Part shown: in pieces, positions 50,082-58,812 of the stretch
How the letters are laid out: each line of letters opens with the position of its first letter
Position numbering within the stretch: position 1 is the stretch's first letter
Assembly (NCBI RefSeq): GCF_009617755.1
Contig: NZ_BGZH01000004.1
Span: 62,001-126,000 of the forward strand
DNA: 64,000 nt
Direction of reading: 5' to 3'
DNA from: Marinobacter salsuginis
Lineage (GTDB): Bacteria > Pseudomonadota > Gammaproteobacteria > Pseudomonadales > Oleiphilaceae
Program-made: the position numbers and the translations under genes
The notes under the pieces: model-generated
What the model saw: only the letters and a program-made list of their open reading frames with translations
The model's database searches: none
Told to the model about the DNA's origin: nothing

Positions 50082-50097
50082 CGCGGGCCCCGTTTTT
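50060..50097 (+). terminator. terminator overlapping the GT9 gene 3' end
   Basis: AACGGGGCCCG at 50060-50070 pairs with CGGGCCCCGTT at 50084-50094, and the stem runs into a T tract. The left arm lies inside the last codons of the glycosyltransferase gene, with the stop codon in the loop. Confidence 0.85.
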
Positions 50098-50119
50098 GAG
50101 CGCTAATCTGCCCCGGGCT

Positions 50120-50527
50120 TCACTTACGGGCGGTGTAGTCCTGGTAGGACTTCTCTTCCACGAAACGTGATCCCAGGGCCAGGTTGACCTCTTTCTTTAT
50201 GGCAGCACGCTTGTCGTTGGTGACGTACACTGCGCGGGCCAGTTCAATAAATTTCGGGCCAAAATCCTGGGCGGCCTCCTGATCACGAATGTCGTCTTCA
50301 ATCACCCACAGCTCTTCGTTCACCGCCTTCAGCTGCTTGCGAAGATCGGAAATTTCAGCAGCCTTGTCCTTTACCGCCTCGTCCCAGGTGGCGCTCAGTT
50401 CGTCCAGTTCGAGACGAACGTTCTTGACCTTCGCTTCATCCTTGATGCGCTCGGATTTGATTTCGAGGATGGTGATTTTGTCCAGCACCTCGCCGAAAGA
50501 CACCGGTACCTTGATAACGTCTGCCAT
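50120..50527 (-). CDS. DUF6165 family protein
   Basis: A 135-residue predicted coiled-coil protein, MADVIKVPVSFGEVLDKITI, then long charged helices (ERIKDEAKVKNVRLELDEL, EISDLRKQLKAVNEELWVIE) and FVEEKSYQDYTARK. The start at 50527 follows a short leader; an upstream frame of 21 codons is less likely. No known catalytic motif is visible. The family recurs near LPS core genes in marine gammaproteobacteria; its role is unknown. It lies 26 bases past ilvE's terminator, so it is separate from ilvE. Confidence 0.85.
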   Translation of the reverse strand: MADVIKVPVSFGEVLDKITILEIKSERIKDEAKVKNVRLELDELSATWDEAVKDKAAEISDLRKQLKAVNEELWVIEDDIRDQEAAQDFGPKFIELARAVYVTNDKRAAIKKEVNLALGSRFVEEKSYQDYTARK

Positions 50528-50566
50528 GTGCTCGTCCCGCCAGTAAACAGGGTGTGTTAAATAACA

Positions 50567-50599
50567 AAGCCGCCGGGCTGAAACAGTCAACGGCGGCTT
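50567..50599 (-). terminator. ilvE terminator
   Basis: AAGCCGCCG at 50567-50575 pairs with CGGCGGCTT at 50591-50599 with a 15-base loop. On the minus strand the stem is followed by TTTGTTATTT. It lies 17 bases past the ilvE stop. Confidence 0.8.
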
Positions 50600-50615
50600 G
50601 CGACTTTTTCTGGAA

Positions 50616-51542
50616 TCAGCCTTTTACGTGAGTCAGCCAGCCACTGTGCTCAGCCAGCTTGCCCTTGACCGCATCAAAGTACATGCCCTGCAGCTTCTCG
50701 GTCACCGGGCCACGTTTGCCGGCGCCGATCACTCGGCCATCCAGCTCGCGGATCGGCAATACCTCGGCCGCGGTGCCCGTAAAGAAGGCTTCGTCTGCGA
50801 TATAGACCTCATCACGGGTGATCCTGCGCTCCTTGACCGGAATGTTCAGCTCGCGGGCGAAGTCCAGGATGGTGGCGCGGGTGATACCTTCCAGGCAAGA
50901 GGTGAGTTCAGGCGTGTGCAGCACACCATCACGCATGATAAAGATGTTTTCCCCGGAGCCCTCGGCAACGTAGCCTTCGTTGTCCAGCAGCAGCGCTTCC
51001 TCGGCCCCGCCGGAAATGGCCTCATTCAGCGCCAGCATGGAATTGATGTAGTTGCCGTTGGCCTTGGCCTTACACATGGTGATATTCACATGGTGGCGCG
51101 TGTAAGACGATGTGCGCACCTTGATGCCCATTTCTTTTGCTTCCGGGGACATGTAGGAGGGCCAGCTCCAGGCTGCAACCATCACGTGCACTTTCAGGTT
51201 ATCTGCTCGCAGTCCCATGCCTTCAGAGCCGAGAAACACCATCGGGCGAAGGTAAGCCTCGTCGAGGTTGTTTTCACGGACAGCGGCGCGTTGCGCCTCG
51301 TTGATCTCGTCCTTGCTGAACGGCATTTTCATGTTCAGGATGTGGGCAGACCGGAAAAGACGATCGGTGTGCTCCTTCAGGCGGAAAATGGCCGGGCCGT
51401 TCGCGGTATTGTAGGCCCGCACACCTTCAAAACAGCCAAGGCCGTAATGCAGGGTGTGAGTCAGGACGTGCGTCTTGGCTTCCCGCCAGGGAACCATTTC
51501 ACCATCCAGCCAGATAACGCCATCGCGATCAGCCATCGACAT
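50616..51542 (-). CDS. ilvE: branched-chain amino acid aminotransferase
   Basis: PLP-dependent class IV aminotransferase for Leu, Ile and Val. The 308 residues begin MSMADRDGVIWLDGEMVPW, with AGGAG nine bases before the ATG. Family markers are LHYGLGCFEGVRAYNT, the PLP-lysine region CKAKANGNYINSMLA, EALLLDNEGYVAEGSGENIF and LTSCLEGITRATILD. It lies just downstream of glnE, the order seen in Pseudomonas where LPS core genes follow. Confidence 0.97.
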   Translation of the reverse strand: MSMADRDGVIWLDGEMVPWREAKTHVLTHTLHYGLGCFEGVRAYNTANGPAIFRLKEHTDRLFRSAHILNMKMPFSKDEINEAQRAAVRENNLDEAYLRPMVFLGSEGMGLRADNLKVHVMVAAWSWPSYMSPEAKEMGIKVRTSSYTRHHVNITMCKAKANGNYINSMLALNEAISGGAEEALLLDNEGYVAEGSGENIFIMRDGVLHTPELTSCLEGITRATILDFARELNIPVKERRITRDEVYIADEAFFTGTAAEVLPIRELDGRVIGAGKRGPVTEKLQGMYFDAVKGKLAEHSGWLTHVKG

Positions 51543-51618
51543 TCTTCATTGCTCCTAAAAAGCGTTTTTTCGGGGAACCGGCATTCTAGCAGGAAAATCT
51601 GCCGGAATTGAATTTGCC

Positions 51619-54525
51619 TCAGGTATCAATCATCACTTTTTTCCACATGGCGCGGATGTAGTCACGCTCCTCGGTAAAGGCATCGCCTTCCACCTGGCTA
51701 TTAAGATTCTGAAGCGCCCGTCGATGGATGGTCGAGCGAAGCGCGATGAAGGTTTCCCGAAGCTTCTCGGCATCTTCCACAGCCATCACACCCGCACGGC
51801 CGAGCTCTTCCATCTGGCGAATATTGTCGGACCACTGGGTCAGCTCCGGATGCTCCGCACACCAGGCCAGCATCAGGTACTGGACCATGAACTCGATATC
51901 GACGATACCACCAGTATCATGCTTGATATGGAATACCTCGGCCTGCCGGTTTTCGGGTGTGGCGAGGCTGGCGCGCATTTTTTCACGCATGTCGACCACC
52001 TCTTTGCGAAGCTTTTCACGGTCGCGGGATTGGCAAAGAATATCGTGGCGGATGGATTCAAAGGCTTCGAGAGTTTCACTGCATCCGGCAACGCCCCGGG
52101 CACGAGCCAACGCCTGGTGCTCCCAGGTCCAGGCATCTTCCCGCTGATATTTTTCAAACGCCTGTAATGTGCTTACCAGAAGCCCCGAGTTTCCAGATGG
52201 CCGCAAGCGCATATCAACCTCGTAGAGTTGGCCTGACGGCGTCTGAGCATTGAGAATGTGAACAATCCGTTGCCCCAACCGGGTGTAGAAGACCGCGTTA
52301 TCGATGGGCTTTTCGCCATCGGTCGCCAGTTCCGGGTCGGCTTGATGCACAAATACCAGATCAAGATCGGAGGTGTAGCCAAGCTCGATACCGCCCAACT
52401 TGCCATAACCAATGATGGCGAAATCGGTCTCACAGGCAGAACCATCTTTCCTTCTTGGGTAGCCATGGCGGCTGACCAGATTGGCGAAGGCCACGTCCAC
52501 GACGTGGTCCAGAACAACCTCTGCGATCCAGGTCAGATAATCACTAACCTTCATCAACGGCAACGTGCCTTTTAGCTCCGATGCCGCTACCCGCAGAATG
52601 TGGGCCTTCTTGAAATGCCGCAGCGACTCCATCTGCTCTTCCAGATCCTCAAACGGAATCCGCAACATCTGCTGGCGCAAATCATCCTGCAACTCTGCCT
52701 TTGCAGGTGGACTGTAAAGGCTCTCGGCGTTAAGGAGTTCATCCAGCAACAGCGGCGTTTCTGCCAGTTGCCGGGCGATCCAGGGGCTCTCACTGCACAA
52801 CCGGACCAACTGGGTACAGGCGCCCGGGTTCTCAATCAGCAACACCATATAGGCGGTTCGACGGAGGATGGCCTCGACCAGCTGCAACACCCTCGACAGG
52901 GTTTCAGAGGGGTTATCGACCTGGGTAAGCGCCTCAAGCAGCATGGGCATAAACTGATTGAGCCGTCTTCGCCCTTGGGTCTGAAGGTTCTGTACGGTCC
53001 GGTTGTCACGTAGATCCGCCAGTTCCGCCAACGTATTCTCGGGGGCTTCATAGCCACAGGATTTCAGCCAGTCGGCGGCTACGCCCTCTTCCATTTCAGC
53101 GAGCCAGAGTTCGAACCAGCCTTCTTCAAGCGACTTCTCACCGTCATCCTCTTCATCCTCGGTGGCGATGATATTGGCAAAATGGGTGGCCACGCGTGCC
53201 CTGTGCTCGGTGAGACTTTGCTCACACGCCTGCCAGGTCTCGAACCCCATGATTGTGGCAACCCGTGCCCTGGACAGCTCATCCTCCGGCAGCAGCTGGG
53301 TCTGCTTGTCTTCCATACCCTGAAGCGCATGCTCCAGGTTCCTCAGGAACACATAGGCTTCGCGCAGCTCACGCACCACCGATGAAGGCAAGAGCTCCAA
53401 TTCCTCGAGTTCCTTCAGGATGACCAGCAGTTCCCGCTGCTGAAGCTCCCGATCCCGCCCACCACGAATGAGCTGGAATGCCTGTACCACAAACTCAATT
53501 TCGCGGATACCGCCGCTACCAAGCTTGATGTTATTTTCGAGTCCCTTTCGGCGCACCTCCCGACCGATCATGGCTTTCATGCTACGGAGGGACTCGAAGG
53601 CGCTGAAATCGATGTACTTGCGATAGACAAAAGGACGCAGGCTCTCCATCAGAACCTGGCCGGCCCTCTGGTCGCCAGCCACCACACGGGCCTTGACCAT
53701 GGCATAGCGCTCCCAGTCACGGCCCTGGTCCTGGTAATAGGTCTCCAGTGCCGCGAAACTCAGAGCCAGGGCACCGCTCTGGCCATAGGGCCGAAGCCGC
53801 ATGTCTACACGGAAGACAAAGCCGTCCGCCGTTATCTGATCCAGTGCCTGGATCAGTCGCTGCCCCAACCGCACAAAAAACTGCTGATTATCCAGCGAGC
53901 GACGCCCGCCAACAGTCTCCCCCTTGCTTGGAAAGGCGAAAATGAGGTCGATGTCCGAGGAGACGTTCAACTCCCGACCACCCAGCTTGCCCATGCCAAG
54001 GACCACCATTTTCTGGTCTGCTTCCTTGCCGGTCACCGGATCAGCCCCGCGAGGTGTGCCATATTGCTCGCAAGCGTCGCTGTATAGCCAGCTGAGAGCG
54101 CCATCAATACAAATATCGGCGAAGGCACTGGTCGCTGCCATGGTTTCTGCCAGATCCGCCCAGCGCATCAGATCCCGCCAGATAATCCGGAACTGGGACT
54201 CCATGCGGAACTGCCTGAGGGCCGAATGCAGCTCCGATTCGCTATCGACCTCGGAGAGATAATCCTGCCAACGATCTTGCAGGTATTCAGGGGTGGTCGG
54301 CTCCGCCAGCGAACGGGAAACCACCAGGGCCTGAATCTGCCCGGCATGGCGCTCCAGGGTCTGGCGCAGGAACAGGCTGCGGGAAATTGCCGTAGCTACC
54401 ACTGCGTCATCCATGCCTTCCGATGAGGTTAACCAGGCCGGAATTCCATCCGGAAACACCGATTTCCAGCACCCTGCGACATCATCCGCCAGCGGTTTCG
54501 GAAGGCTGTGCCACGGCTCGGACAT
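51619..54525 (-). CDS. glnE: bifunctional glutamine synthetase adenylyltransferase/deadenylase
   Basis: Adds and removes AMP on glutamine synthetase in response to PII state and glutamine. Two nucleotidyltransferase domains carry GMGKLGGRELNVSSDIDLIF near residue 176 and GYGKLGGIELGYTSDLDLVF near residue 705; the first removes AMP, the second adds it. A regulatory linker of helical domains lies between. The start at 54525 (MSEPWHSLPKPLADDV) has AGGGG nine bases upstream; an upstream frame of 59 codons has no family support. At 968 residues it is close to E. coli GlnE. Its target glnA is at 62273. Confidence 0.97.
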   Translation of the reverse strand: MSEPWHSLPKPLADDVAGCWKSVFPDGIPAWLTSSEGMDDAVVATAISRSLFLRQTLERHAGQIQALVVSRSLAEPTTPEYLQDRWQDYLSEVDSESELHSALRQFRMESQFRIIWRDLMRWADLAETMAATSAFADICIDGALSWLYSDACEQYGTPRGADPVTGKEADQKMVVLGMGKLGGRELNVSSDIDLIFAFPSKGETVGGRRSLDNQQFFVRLGQRLIQALDQITADGFVFRVDMRLRPYGQSGALALSFAALETYYQDQGRDWERYAMVKARVVAGDQRAGQVLMESLRPFVYRKYIDFSAFESLRSMKAMIGREVRRKGLENNIKLGSGGIREIEFVVQAFQLIRGGRDRELQQRELLVILKELEELELLPSSVVRELREAYVFLRNLEHALQGMEDKQTQLLPEDELSRARVATIMGFETWQACEQSLTEHRARVATHFANIIATEDEEDDGEKSLEEGWFELWLAEMEEGVAADWLKSCGYEAPENTLAELADLRDNRTVQNLQTQGRRRLNQFMPMLLEALTQVDNPSETLSRVLQLVEAILRRTAYMVLLIENPGACTQLVRLCSESPWIARQLAETPLLLDELLNAESLYSPPAKAELQDDLRQQMLRIPFEDLEEQMESLRHFKKAHILRVAASELKGTLPLMKVSDYLTWIAEVVLDHVVDVAFANLVSRHGYPRRKDGSACETDFAIIGYGKLGGIELGYTSDLDLVFVHQADPELATDGEKPIDNAVFYTRLGQRIVHILNAQTPSGQLYEVDMRLRPSGNSGLLVSTLQAFEKYQREDAWTWEHQALARARGVAGCSETLEAFESIRHDILCQSRDREKLRKEVVDMREKMRASLATPENRQAEVFHIKHDTGGIVDIEFMVQYLMLAWCAEHPELTQWSDNIRQMEELGRAGVMAVEDAEKLRETFIALRSTIHRRALQNLNSQVEGDAFTEERDYIRAMWKKVMIDT

Positions 54526-54605
54526 AATGCAAACCCCTGTCTCTCTGTTATATTTCCGGTACTGTATAACGAACTTCCCCGCAACTGAACAGGCCGCCGA
54601 CACGG

Positions 54606-55784
54606 ATGCAACGAAACCGCCGCCCACTGAATCCGGAGCATCAGGAAACCCATCTGCCCATGGGTGGTCTGATTCGAAGCCGGATGAAGCGCCTGTTCGC
54701 AATACTGGGCGCGCTGCTTTCGGTACAGGTTCTGATCATCTGGGCAGCCGAAGACCTTTCATTATTCGAAGCTGCCTGGCTGACAATGACCACACTGGTC
54801 ACCGTTGGCTATGGCGACTATGCGCCCCAGACCATGATCGGTCGGTTCAGCACCATTGTGCTGATGTTTATTACCTCAATTACCTTGCTGACACTGATCG
54901 TCAGCGACTATATCGAGTACCGGTTCTATCGACGGGAACGGATTCTCACAGGAAGGTGGATCTATAAAATGAATGACCACATCATTATTGTTAACACGCC
55001 CCAGCACGGGGGCGAGCAGTATTTCATGAGGTTTGCTTCCCAGATTCGGGAAATCCCGGGCTATGAAACCATTCCTATCATGATACTGACTCGCCAGTTT
55101 CCGATGGGACTGCCCACAGAACTTTCCGACATCGGAGTCGTGCACCATCACGGTGCAGGGTTCGACCCCGAGGCGCTAAAAGCAGTTCACGCCGGCAGTG
55201 CCAGACATATCATCGTGCTCGCGGCAGACGAAGCCGATCCCTATTCAGATAGCCTGACTTTCGACATCGCTCATCGATTGACAGAGCTGAATCTCGGCAG
55301 TCACACCATCGTCGAATGCGTCAACGACCAGAACCGGGGACGCTTCAAGGCGCTAGGTGTGAGGACCATCATCCGCCCTGTTCGAACTTATCCGGAAATC
55401 ATGGTGCGTTCAGTGGTTGCCCCCGGCTCGGAAAAGGTTCTGGAGGACCTGTTCAACTACGAGCACGATCATCCCCATCGGTACGAGCTGAAGCTGGACG
55501 ACCTGAACTGGGCGGACATAGTCAGCGCCCTGGTCCGTCATGGCATAGGGACTGCGCTCGCTTACATTGATGACGACAATGAAGTCATATGTCATCCGCC
55601 GACCAACGAGGAAATTGAAGGCAAGGGATTGATTGTGCTTGTTAAGTCCGCTGACACACCAGAGGTGTCAGTAGTGGAGGAAGCCCTGGAGCGATACCGG
55701 GTTTTCCTGAAGCAGTGGCGAGCCCACTCCGCCGCGCAGGAAACGGGCGAAGCAGAGCCAGAAAAAAACAAGTCTCCCGACTAG
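54606..55784 (+). CDS. two-helix potassium channel with TrkA-N/RCK domain
   Basis: A 392-residue protein with membrane helix 1 (about 28-48), a pore helix and selectivity filter LVTVGYGDYAPQ, and membrane helix 2 (FSTIVLMFITSITLLTLIVS). The cytoplasmic part has RCK/TrkA-N-like segments (HIIIVNTPQHGGEQYFM, HIIVLAADEADPYSDS, IVECVND) and RTIIRPVRTYPEIM. The tail is acidic (ETGEAEPEKNKSPD). The ribosome site is weak, and an in-frame ATG at 54660 is possible. It is divergent from glnE. It probably passes potassium; ligand gating is inferred. Confidence 0.88.
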   Translation: MQRNRRPLNPEHQETHLPMGGLIRSRMKRLFAILGALLSVQVLIIWAAEDLSLFEAAWLTMTTLVTVGYGDYAPQTMIGRFSTIVLMFITSITLLTLIVSDYIEYRFYRRERILTGRWIYKMNDHIIIVNTPQHGGEQYFMRFASQIREIPGYETIPIMILTRQFPMGLPTELSDIGVVHHHGAGFDPEALKAVHAGSARHIIVLAADEADPYSDSLTFDIAHRLTELNLGSHTIVECVNDQNRGRFKALGVRTIIRPVRTYPEIMVRSVVAPGSEKVLEDLFNYEHDHPHRYELKLDDLNWADIVSALVRHGIGTALAYIDDDNEVICHPPTNEEIEGKGLIVLVKSADTPEVSVVEEALERYRVFLKQWRAHSAAQETGEAEPEKNKSPD

Positions 55785-55811
55785 AAACCACCGGACTCCA
55801 CAATCCGCCAG

Positions 55812-56675
55812 CTACTGCCCTGAACTGGCCAGCTGCAACTGGAGAACACCCGGCTCTGTAGCGTTTTCGGAAAGACTACGAACCGTCGATCCGCGAGCCA
55901 GCTCAGCGACCACATGCTCCCAAAGCTCCCCGCACCCCGCGGCAGCAGCTACATTTGCTACTTTCGAAAGATCCAATTGGTCTGCAGGGAAAGGCTCGTC
56001 AAGCAGCCAACAGCTGCCCAACGCCTGAAGGAACTCGGTTACGGTTAGCGGCTCAGTATTGCAAACAATCTCCGGGCGGTAGAGGCCCGCAAGAAAATAC
56101 CCCAGCTCGGCCTTGCTGATAAGATTCAGAAAAACGGGAACTTCTCGGGCCAGCTCAAGTGCCCAAGCGACCAAGTGCCTGCCGTCACCGCTTTTCAGCT
56201 CAAACTCCACCTCGTGCAGTGGCCACCTGGCTTCATTGCCAGCCACACTGCCAGAATCGAGGGCGATCTCGATGACACTCTGCCCCTCTTCCAACCAGAG
56301 CACGTTACGCTGGAAGTTGGTTTCAAACACCACCCGCAGACTGCCGAGATCCAGATCGGTATTCAGCGGTGTGTCTTCCAGAAGCGACAAATCCAGATCC
56401 GGACCTGATACCGGCCACTCCCACTCTTCGCGCCGGTGGGCGCCATCGACAAATTCACCCCGGGTTTTCAGAGTCTGGATGTAGTCATCACCGGCTTTGC
56501 GGATTCTCAAAGCGGCTTTGGCGCGATTCAAGTCAGCTTTTGGCGTGTCGAAATAGCGATTGACCAGGGATTTGGTTTTTCCAGGTAGAACCTCGGGGCG
56601 GGCTGAGAGCCACTGCAAAGCCTGCGCCTGGGCAGCTTCAGATACACTGAGCTTGATTTCCAGTTCGGTTGCCAT
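55812..56675 (-). CDS. CYTH-domain protein (inorganic triphosphatase-like)
   Basis: A 287-residue CYTH/TTM protein. It begins MATELEIKLSVSEAAQ, whose ELEIK is the ExExK motif that binds triphosphate and metal. Further barrel strands are LVNRYFDTPKADLNRAKAAL, ALRIRKAGDDYIQTLKTRGE and EFELKSGDGRHLVAWAL. The start at 56675 has AAGG eight bases upstream; GTG at 56681 is an alternative. After residue ~200 only a short C-terminal helical part remains, and the CHAD domain found in longer YgiF proteins is mostly absent. It lies downstream of the porin terminator and is convergent with the channel gene. Confidence 0.85.
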   Translation of the reverse strand: MATELEIKLSVSEAAQAQALQWLSARPEVLPGKTKSLVNRYFDTPKADLNRAKAALRIRKAGDDYIQTLKTRGEFVDGAHRREEWEWPVSGPDLDLSLLEDTPLNTDLDLGSLRVVFETNFQRNVLWLEEGQSVIEIALDSGSVAGNEARWPLHEVEFELKSGDGRHLVAWALELAREVPVFLNLISKAELGYFLAGLYRPEIVCNTEPLTVTEFLQALGSCWLLDEPFPADQLDLSKVANVAAAAGCGELWEHVVAELARGSTVRSLSENATEPGVLQLQLASSGQ

Positions 56676-56706
56676 TTCCACGACCTTTTCTCATGTTCAT
56701 AAACGC

Positions 56707-56738
56707 AAAAACCGGCGACCCAAGGGTCGCCGGTTTTC
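56707..56738 (-). terminator. porin terminator
   Basis: AAAACCGGCGACCC at 56708-56721 pairs with GGGTCGCCGGTTTT at 56724-56737 with only two bases between, so the effective loop is CAAG. The minus-strand T run follows. It lies between the porin stop and the CYTH gene. Confidence 0.93.
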
Positions 56739-56765
56739 ATACTACAGGATTAGCCGGTTGGCTGA

Positions 56766-57773
56766 TCAGAAGTAGTAAACAGCACCAACTGAAGCGATGG
56801 ACTGCTCGTCGCCAGAGGCGCCTTCCAGGCTGTACTCGTTAGCTGCGTCTGAACCAGACAGGTAGCCTTCGAAGTAAACGTACATGTGATCAGACACGTT
56901 GTGCAGAGCCTGCAGGATTACGGTGTCTTTCTTGTCGCCAGAAGCATCGTCGTCCAGCATCTGGTAAGACAGAGCGAACTGGTTCGCGCCCATGGTGTAC
57001 ACACCCATTACGCCAACGATGTCGTTTACGTCTTTGCGGGTCTGGTATTCACCAATCACGCTGAAGTCGCCAGCGCTGTAGGTCGCTGTCAGACCGTAGC
57101 TGTTTTCGTTGTTGTCGGCTGCAGCGCCGCCGTCGTTGGAGTCCATACCAACAGACACTTCAAGAGCGTCTACAGCGTAGGTCGCAACCAGCTGGTACGG
57201 GTAAGATTTGTCCGCGCCGCCCTTGGTGTCGCTATCGCCGTTAACCTGAACAGCTGCAGCAACAGTCAGACCGCCGAAAGACGGAGACATGTACTGGACC
57301 AGGTCACCTTCACCAGTGGAGTAGTTACCGAAAATGTCGGAACCCACTTCGTGGAAGTTACCAATCTTTACGATGGCACTTTCGTAGACAGAATCGTCAG
57401 AGCCGACCCAGATCTGACCGAAGCTATCACCCTTAACACCTACGTAGGCTTCGTCAAGAGCGTCGATACCGTTGCTGCTGGACTTGTCGTCAGCGTTGAT
57501 GCCTTCAAGCTCCAGCTTGAAGAAGCCAGTGATGCCCGGAGCGATTTCGTGATCGTGCTTAACGCCCAGAGTGGAACCGTTGTCAGCGTGCTCAACCTCG
57601 GAGCCACCGCCGTCAACGTTGGTGTGCTTCAGCACGTACTGGATGTTGCCGTATACAGACGGCATGGAGTCCATCTTGGCCGCCAGTTCGGAAGCTGACA
57701 TTTCAGCCTGTGCGAAAACACTGCCAGAGAAGGTAGCGGCTGCAATAGCAGATGCGATGAGCGTTTTTTTCAT
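56766..57773 (-). CDS. outer-membrane porin (Gram-negative general porin)
   Basis: A 335-residue beta-barrel porin. A signal peptide MKKTLIASAIAAATFSGSVFA is followed by an acidic mature chain opening QAEMSASELAAKMDSMPSV. Strand-like alternating repeats with aromatic girdles include YPYQLVATYAVDALEVSVGM and SYGLTATYSAGDFSVIGEYQ, and the terminal SIASVGAVYYF ends in the Phe needed for BAM recognition. The ATG follows a long AT-rich leader. Acidity suggests a marine lifestyle. The solute is unknown. The Pho-box-like and Fur-like sites upstream are noted separately. Confidence 0.92.
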   Translation of the reverse strand: MKKTLIASAIAAATFSGSVFAQAEMSASELAAKMDSMPSVYGNIQYVLKHTNVDGGGSEVEHADNGSTLGVKHDHEIAPGITGFFKLELEGINADDKSSSNGIDALDEAYVGVKGDSFGQIWVGSDDSVYESAIVKIGNFHEVGSDIFGNYSTGEGDLVQYMSPSFGGLTVAAAVQVNGDSDTKGGADKSYPYQLVATYAVDALEVSVGMDSNDGGAAADNNENSYGLTATYSAGDFSVIGEYQTRKDVNDIVGVMGVYTMGANQFALSYQMLDDDASGDKKDTVILQALHNVSDHMYVYFEGYLSGSDAANEYSLEGASGDEQSIASVGAVYYF

Positions 57774-57881
57774 GTTGCGTCTTCCTTTTTGAGTTAACTC
57801 AGGTTTTAGCGACGGGTTCTTATCCCGATTTTGTAAGGCTTCACCAGTCAGGCTGGATGAGGCCGATTCTGCATTACCCTT

Positions 57882-57899
57882 GTGTCAGTTTGATGACAC
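57882..57899 (-). promoter_or_regulatory. possible Pho-box-like site upstream of the porin
   Basis: On the minus strand GTGTCATCAAACTGACAC resembles the PhoB direct repeat CTGTCAT-N4-CTGTCAT, with a matching A-rich spacer. It is also a plain inverted repeat (GTGTCA/TGACAC). It lies about 110 bases before the porin start. Confidence 0.3.
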
Positions 57900-58004
57900 A
57901 CAAGTAACTTTTCTTCTTCTTCGGATAAATCTGAAAGATTCCAGATCTATACAGCTCAACCACTTACAGGATCTTCTTAAAGTCCTGAATGATGAAACTG
58001 TTTT

Positions 58005-58021
58005 AATACAATCATTCTCAT
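58005..58021 (-). promoter_or_regulatory. possible Fur-box-like site far upstream of the porin
   Basis: On the minus strand ATGAGAATGATTGTATT matches the Fur half-site pattern TGATAAT-N-ATTATCA at about 10 of 14 positions. It is 230 bases from the porin start and may be chance in an AT-rich region. Confidence 0.2.
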
Positions 58022-58261
58022 TTTGCAAATTAACTGCGCTGCATTTTTAGCTCTTTTGGCACCAGAAACGCAATTATTTATGCGATTTGGCGCTCAGGAG
58101 CTCCGTTGCAGTTATATTTCAAATCCGAGGCCAGATTACCATTAACTCTTTATTAACAGCAGCTTGCCCCCTTAAAACTGCGCACACACAAAGTCTCTGA
58201 TGGTAATTTCGCACCATTGCAGGCCAGCATGGCGGCCTGCGCACAATACTAGTGCAACGAC

Positions 58262-58720
58262 CTATTCACACCTTTGTCTATTCTCAAGCATGAAGGTGAC
58301 AGGCCCATCATTCGTTAACCCAACCTTCATATCCGCGCCAAACCTTCCTTCCCCTACTCTATCCGGCCCCAGGCGTGAAATTGCGTCTGCCACAAACGAT
58401 TCATAAAGCTTGTTGGCGTCATCCGGCCCCGCAGCCAGGGAAAAACCGGGCCTGGTTCCGGAAGACGTATCGGCCGCCAAAGTGAACTGTGGAACAACAA
58501 GGAGGGAACCACCGACATCCAGCAGGCTGCGATTCATCCGCCCTGCGTCATCGGGAAACACACGGTAAGTGAGGATTTTTCGGCAAAGTTCCCTTGCCTC
58601 GCGCTCGCTATCTCCTTTCTCGACGCCCAGCAACAGCAAAAGGCCTTTGTCGATCGAGGCTATCTGCTCACCGCCCACGGTAACACTGGCTTGCGAAACT
58701 CGCTGGATCAATCCTTTCAT
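58262..58720 (-). CDS. dtd: D-aminoacyl-tRNA deacylase
   Basis: Removes D-amino acids and glycine mischarged on tRNA. It begins MKGLIQRVSQASVTVGG at 58720, with AAGG six bases upstream. Signatures are LLLLLGVEKGDSE, LLVVPQFTLAADTSSGTRPG (SQxT-type active site) and the C-terminal cross-subunit motif TNDGPVTFML. The 152 residues are about the usual 145. It lies 92 bases after pip on the same strand, the usual pip-dtd pair. Confidence 0.95.
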   Translation of the reverse strand: MKGLIQRVSQASVTVGGEQIASIDKGLLLLLGVEKGDSEREARELCRKILTYRVFPDDAGRMNRSLLDVGGSLLVVPQFTLAADTSSGTRPGFSLAAGPDDANKLYESFVADAISRLGPDRVGEGRFGADMKVGLTNDGPVTFMLENRQRCE

Positions 58721-58812
58721 CAACTGCCTTGAGGACGATTGAACAGGCAAAAATTAAGATCGGGCAAGAGTGTATCCATGCCAATTACCGGCCGCAACCC
58801 TCAAAACGCAAT

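Larger units (their letters stand above)
57774..58261. other. 488-base AT-rich gap between porin and dtd
   Basis: No gene-sized frame with coding character is present. It holds the porin leader with a GTGTCA/TGACAC inverted repeat at 57882-57899, a Fur-box-like stretch near 58005-58021, and a GCAGGCC/GGCCTGC hairpin at 58219-58240 past the dtd stop. The rest is AT-rich, consistent with a highly expressed porin promoter region. Confidence 0.7.

Noticed and set aside
54526..54702. A 59-codon N-terminal extension of glnE
   Set aside because: It has no family similarity, while the internal ATG at 54525 has a ribosome site and fits the usual length.
58219..58240. GCAGGCC/GGCCTGC hairpin after dtd as a terminator
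   Set aside because: The stem is only seven base pairs and no T run follows on the minus strand, so it is too weak to call.
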